Assembly: GCA_964569265.1 (NCBI GenBank)
Contig: CAZMTO010000009.1
Span: 1 to 52,943 of the forward strand
Direction: 5' to 3'
Length of the DNA stretch: 52,943 nucleotides
DNA from: Avidehalobacter sp964569265
GTDB lineage: Bacteria; Bacillota; Dehalobacteriia; UBA4068; UBA4997
Shown: in pieces, positions 49,941 to 52,943 of the stretch
Layout: every line of letters starts with the position of its first letter
Position numbering within the stretch: the first letter of the stretch is position 1
Program-made: the position numbers and the translations under genes
The notes under the pieces: model-generated
The model's database searches: none
Told to the model about the DNA's origin: nothing
What the model saw: the letters and a program-made list of their open reading frames with translations, nothing else

Positions 49941-50329
49941 TGCGTAACTTTAATGTAACTGTTAACGGCGAAGTTTTTGCTGTTCAAGTTGAAGAAGCAG
50001 GTGCTGTTGCATCTGCACCGAAGGCTGCTCCGGCTCCGGCCGCTGCTCCTGCTCCCGCTCCGGCCGCTGCTCCTGCTCCGGCTGCTGCTCCCGCTCCGGC
50101 TCCCAAGGCTGCTGCTGCAGCTGGTGACATCACCAGCCCCCTGCCGGGCACCATTTTGAAGGTAAACGTTGCTGCTGGTCAGGCTGTTAAGGCTGGCGAT
50201 ACTCTGATGATTCTGGAAGCTATGAAGATGGAAAACGAAATTCTGGCTCCTGCAGACGGCACCGTTTCCGCAGTACATGTTGCTCAGGGTGCAACCGTTC
50301 AGGCTGGCGATCCCTTAGTATCCATGTAA
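49940..50329 (+). CDS. mmdC: Methylmalonyl-CoA decarboxylase gamma subunit (biotin carrier)
   Basis: A 129-residue biotin carrier protein. The biotinylated lysine is K96 in EAMKMEN. Residues ~27-61 form a flexible Pro/Ala linker encoded by short imperfect DNA repeats (GCTCCGGCCGCTGCTCCTGC-like), which lets the biotin arm swing between MmdA and MmdB. The start codon shares one base with the mmdD stop (TAATG). Confidence 0.96.
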   Translation: MRNFNVTVNGEVFAVQVEEAGAVASAPKAAPAPAAAPAPAPAAAPAPAAAPAPAPKAAAAAGDITSPLPGTILKVNVAAGQAVKAGDTLMILEAMKMENEILAPADGTVSAVHVAQGATVQAGDPLVSM

Positions 50330-50378
50330 TTTAATGTTTAACTAAAAAACTAAATTTCTGGATTAGGAGGGAAAACCA

Positions 50379-51581
50379 GTGGAAATTTTAAGTGCTGCAT
50401 TGGTCGACTTTTATCATAGCACATCGTTTGCTATAATGGACTGGCGTTCACTCGTAATGATTGGCGTTTCTATTCTGTTTATGTATCTGGCTATCAAGAA
50501 GGGCTTCGAGCCGCTGTTGCTGCTCCCCATCTCCTTCGGTATGTTGCTGGCTAACATCCCCGGCGCAAACGTAATGATCGACCCCGTTTTGACCTTCGAC
50601 GAAGAGGGCCACACCGTTGTTAAAGAAATCGGTGGTTTGATGTACTACCTGTACCAGGGCGACCACCTGGGCGTATTCCCGCCCATGATGTTCCTGGGTA
50701 TCGGCGCAATGACCGACTTCGGTCCGGTTATTGCCAACCCGAAGTCTCTGATTTTGGGTGCTGCTGCACAGTTCGGTGTATTCCTGGCACTGTGGGGCGC
50801 TTTGATGCTGGACGAATTCGTTCCCGGCGTATCCTTCACCTTTGCTGAAGCTGCTTCCATCGGTATCATCGGTGGTGCTGACGGCCCGACTTGTATTTAC
50901 CTGTCCGGTAAGTTGGCTCCTCACTTGATGGGCCCCATCGCGGTTGCTGCATACTCTTACATGGCAATGGTTCCGATCATTCTGCCCCCTGTAATGAAGC
51001 TTTGCACCACCAAGAAACAGCGCCAGATCGTAATGGTTCAGACCAAGCCTGTAAAGAAGATCACCAAGATCATGTTCCCGGTTGTAAACACCATCGTAGT
51101 TTCCATGATCGTTCCTTCTTCTGCTGCTCTGATCGGTATGCTGATGCTGGGCAACCTGTTCAAAGAATCCGGTTGCGTAGACCGTCTGTCCGACTGCGCA
51201 CAGAACGCTTTGTGTAACATCATTACCATCTTCCTGGGTACTTCCGTAGGTGCTACCACTCAGGGTACCACCTTCTTGACCACTCAGACCATCTCCATCT
51301 TCATCCTGGGCGTATTTGCATTCGCATCCGCTTGTGCAGGTGGTGTACTAGTAGCTCACATCATGAACCTGTTCCTGAAAGACAAGATCAACCCGTTGAT
51401 CGGTGCTGCCGGCGTATCCGCAGTTCCGATGGCTGCTCGTGTTGCTCAGAAGGTAGGTCAGGCCGACAACCCGGCAAACTTCCTGCTGATGCACGCTATG
51501 GGCCCGAACGTTTCCGGTTGTATCGGTACCGCTGTTGTAGCAGGTATTCTGTTAACCTTGAACGGCGTATTCTTGGGTTAA
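50379..51581 (+). CDS. mmdB: Methylmalonyl-CoA decarboxylase beta subunit (sodium pump)
   Basis: A 400-residue integral membrane subunit that decarboxylates carboxybiotin and exports sodium ions. It belongs to the OadB/GcdB/MmdB family; GIIGGADGPTCIYLSGKLAPHL holds the conserved Asp of the ion pathway, and VSAVPMAARVAQKVGQ and MHAMGPNVSGCIGTAVVAG are typical late motifs. About nine or more helices are visible. The start is GTG 50379 after AGGAGGG. A strong terminator follows. This is the energy-conserving step of succinate decarboxylation. Confidence 0.97.
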   Translation: MEILSAALVDFYHSTSFAIMDWRSLVMIGVSILFMYLAIKKGFEPLLLLPISFGMLLANIPGANVMIDPVLTFDEEGHTVVKEIGGLMYYLYQGDHLGVFPPMMFLGIGAMTDFGPVIANPKSLILGAAAQFGVFLALWGALMLDEFVPGVSFTFAEAASIGIIGGADGPTCIYLSGKLAPHLMGPIAVAAYSYMAMVPIILPPVMKLCTTKKQRQIVMVQTKPVKKITKIMFPVVNTIVVSMIVPSSAALIGMLMLGNLFKESGCVDRLSDCAQNALCNIITIFLGTSVGATTQGTTFLTTQTISIFILGVFAFASACAGGVLVAHIMNLFLKDKINPLIGAAGVSAVPMAARVAQKVGQADNPANFLLMHAMGPNVSGCIGTAVVAGILLTLNGVFLG

Positions 51582-51612
51582 TCCATAAGAATTTCGGTTC
51601 ATTGCTACATTT

Positions 51613-51647
51613 AAAGAGAGTCGCTTCGGCGGCTCTCTTTTTTTATG
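51613..51647 (+). terminator. Strong terminator of the decarboxylase operon
   Basis: A 12-bp stem (AAAGAGAGTCGC with GCGGCTCTCTTT, one G-U pair) capped by a TTCG tetraloop, with a seven-T run. Confidence 0.95.
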
Positions 51648-51807
51648 ATTGCAATAGCACGCCATCTGCTGTGTCATCAGCCTGCCTCGCTCATCGGCGT
51701 ACTTTAGTACGCCTAAATCGTCTCGTTGGCTGTTTCCTTGCATCTGACGCACTCTTGCAATCATAATATTTGTAATAGGAAATAGCACGTCATCTGCTGT
51801 GTCATAA
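51645..51807. repeat. Hairpin element after mmdB and a half copy
   Basis: A full copy spans 51645-51764: arms ATGATTGCAA and TTGCAATCAT, then CAGCC against GGCTG, and the tip GGCGTAC-TTTA-GTACGCC (51696-51713). The outer arms differ from all other copies yet pair perfectly. A left half-copy (AAATAGCACGTCATCTGCTG) follows at 51780-51805. No GC-rich module is present here. Confidence 0.9.
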
Positions 51808-51817
51808 TACTGATATT

Positions 51818-51845
51818 TGACATACAACGCCATAAGTGCTAAAAT
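51818..51845 (+). promoter_or_regulatory. Promoter for the AEC transporter gene
   Basis: TTGACA (51818-51823), 16-nt spacer, TAAAAT (51840-51845), 30 nt before the start codon. Confidence 0.6.
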
Positions 51846-51875
51846 TGGTGTATGTTTTTAAAAGGCGGTGAGAAA

Positions 51876-52817
51876 ATGGCAAGCTTTTGGTTGGCGTTTG
51901 GGGCGGTGTTCCCAATGTTTTGCTATATGGCGCTGGGCAAGCTGGTGGGCAAGCTGGGCTTTTTGCACTACGATGAGTTCCGCAAGCTTAATCTGGTAAT
52001 CTTCGAGTTTTTTATTCCCTGTATGCTGTTTTCTTCCATATATAATTCGGATTTTCGCGCGGCTATGGACATTGCGCTGCTGTGCAAGGTGCTGGCTATG
52101 GTGCTGCTGGTGTTTGTGGCGGCGTGGGCGGTTGTGCCGCGCTTTATCAGGCGCCCGCAAGATGCCAGCGTGGTTATTCAGGGGGTGTACCGCAGCAATT
52201 ATGTGCTGTTTGGTATGCTGCTGGCCGGCAACATTTATCCCAACGAAGATTTGGGTATGATTGCGGCTATGGCGGCGTTTGTGGTGCCGCTGTACAACAT
52301 TTTGGCGGTAATTTTGTTTGAATCCTTCCGCGGCGGCAAGGTTACCCTTGGCGTTATTATGACGAAGATTTTGCACAACAAGCTGGTGCTGGCCGGTGCG
52401 CTGGGCACGTTTTTTGCGCTTAGCGGGCTAAAGCTGCCGCAGCTTTTGGCCAATGTTATTGCCGATGTCGGCGATGTTGCCCTGCTTATGGCGCTGGTTT
52501 GTATGGGCGGTATGTTGTCTTTTGCCAGCGTGCTTGACCATTGGCGTATGCTGGTTATATCGTTGTCGGCGCGGCTGGTGCTGGTGCCGCTGGTGGCGGT
52601 AACGGCGTTTGCCGCTATGGGCTACCGAGATTTGGCGCTGGTGGCGGTGCTGGCAATTTCCGGCGCACCCAATGCCGTGGCGGGCGCACCAATGGCCGAC
52701 GCTATGGGCGCAAACGGTGCCCTGGCCGGTGAGATTGTGGCGGCAAGCTCGGCGGTTAGCATTGTAACTATTTTTATGTTTGTGTTTGTTATGCGTAATT
52801 TGGGGCTTATTTGCTAA
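51876..52817 (+). CDS. AEC family transporter
   Basis: A 313-residue membrane protein of the auxin efflux carrier family with about ten helices in two halves. It begins MASFWLAFGAVFPMFCYMALGKLVGK; the NLVIFEFFIPCMLFSSIYNSD segment and the late AISGAPNAVAGAPMADAMGANGALAGEIVAASSAVSI-type region are typical. Bacterial members often export or import organic acids such as malate; here a carboxylate is plausible given the neighbouring operon, but this is inference. ATG 51876 follows AAAGGCGGTGAG. Confidence 0.9.
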   Translation: MASFWLAFGAVFPMFCYMALGKLVGKLGFLHYDEFRKLNLVIFEFFIPCMLFSSIYNSDFRAAMDIALLCKVLAMVLLVFVAAWAVVPRFIRRPQDASVVIQGVYRSNYVLFGMLLAGNIYPNEDLGMIAAMAAFVVPLYNILAVILFESFRGGKVTLGVIMTKILHNKLVLAGALGTFFALSGLKLPQLLANVIADVGDVALLMALVCMGGMLSFASVLDHWRMLVISLSARLVLVPLVAVTAFAAMGYRDLALVAVLAISGAPNAVAGAPMADAMGANGALAGEIVAASSAVSIVTIFMFVFVMRNLGLIC

Positions 52818-52824
52818 AAAATGC

Positions 52825-52853
52825 TTGACGGCGGCGCGCTGATAGTGTATAAT
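52825..52853 (+). promoter_or_regulatory. Strong promoter for tRNA-Trp
   Basis: TTGACG (52825-52830), 17-nt spacer, TATAAT (52848-52853), 14 nt before the mature tRNA. Confidence 0.85.
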
Positions 52854-52867
52854 ATTAAAAGTCGCAT

Positions 52868-52941
52868 AGGGGTATGATGTAATGGTAACATGCCGGTCTC
52901 CAAAACCGTTCTTGAGGGTTCGAGTCCTTCTACCCCTGCCA
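52868..52941 (+). tRNA. tRNA-Trp (anticodon CCA)
   Basis: Acceptor AGGGGTA pairs with TACCCCT, discriminator G and encoded CCA follow. The D arm is ATGT/ACAT, the anticodon loop CTCCAAA gives CCA, and the T loop is TTCGAGT. The bottom pair of the anticodon stem is a C-U mismatch. The gene is complete just inside the window end. Confidence 0.92.
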
Positions 52942-52943
52942 AA

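Overview
The window is bacterial chromosome, gene-dense and read almost entirely on the + strand. It fits an anaerobic member of the Negativicutes, close to succinate-decarboxylating genera such as Phascolarctobacterium. This is an inference from two things. The first is a complete biotin-dependent, sodium-pumping methylmalonyl-CoA decarboxylase operon headed by methylmalonyl-CoA epimerase (47550-51581), the signature of succinate-to-propionate metabolism. The second is Bacillus-like gene order with several endospore genes. No phage genes, transposase, CRISPR array or plasmid functions were seen.

Layout. 170-7177 carries an M16 peptidase, dUTPase, YmxH, then dapB, dpaA-dpaB, asd and dapA: the aspartate branch to lysine plus dipicolinate synthase. 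7310-13555 has RNase J, TepA, YlzJ-like and FtsK/SpoIIIE. 13625-17604 has RodZ, RimO, PgsA, CinA C-terminal domain and a lipoprotein. 17718-22175 has SpmA, SpmB, RluB, a corrinoid adenosyltransferase, an HI0933-type flavoprotein and a small unknown membrane protein. 22329-26248 is a HutP-cmk-plsC-ispH::S1 cluster. 26477-31460 has Der, PlsY, GpsA and SpoIVA. 31706-36071 has an ACT-domain protein, homoserine dehydrogenase, homoserine kinase and aspartate kinase. 36653-42995 has L21, L27, ObgE, an unknown membrane protein, NadD, YqeK, RsfS and a pyridoxal kinase-like enzyme. A short minus-strand pair (43043-45066) encodes a small membrane protein and a beta-CASP nuclease. DegV, YitT, a tRNA-Arg with decayed relatives, the decarboxylase operon, an AEC transporter and tRNA-Trp complete the window.

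The genes work together in several blocks. LysC, Asd, DapA and DapB lead to lysine; Hom and ThrB branch towards threonine; DpaAB draws on the DapA product to make the spore solute dipicolinate. PgsA, PlsC, PlsY and GpsA make phospholipid. L21, L27, S1, Der, ObgE, RsfS, RluB and RimO serve the ribosome. The decarboxylase operon uses codons unlike its neighbours, as expected of a very highly expressed energy-conserving enzyme.

The most unusual content lies between genes. A family of long, nested, imperfect hairpin elements (about 120-130 nt, often with an invariant GGCGTAC/GTACGCC tip) sits at six places, five of them overlapping or starting within 4 nt of a stop codon. Their arms differ in sequence between copies but remain complementary, and the internal mismatches stay at fixed positions. 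A second GC-rich module follows most copies. I do not recognise this family, and it is the best candidate here for something undescribed.
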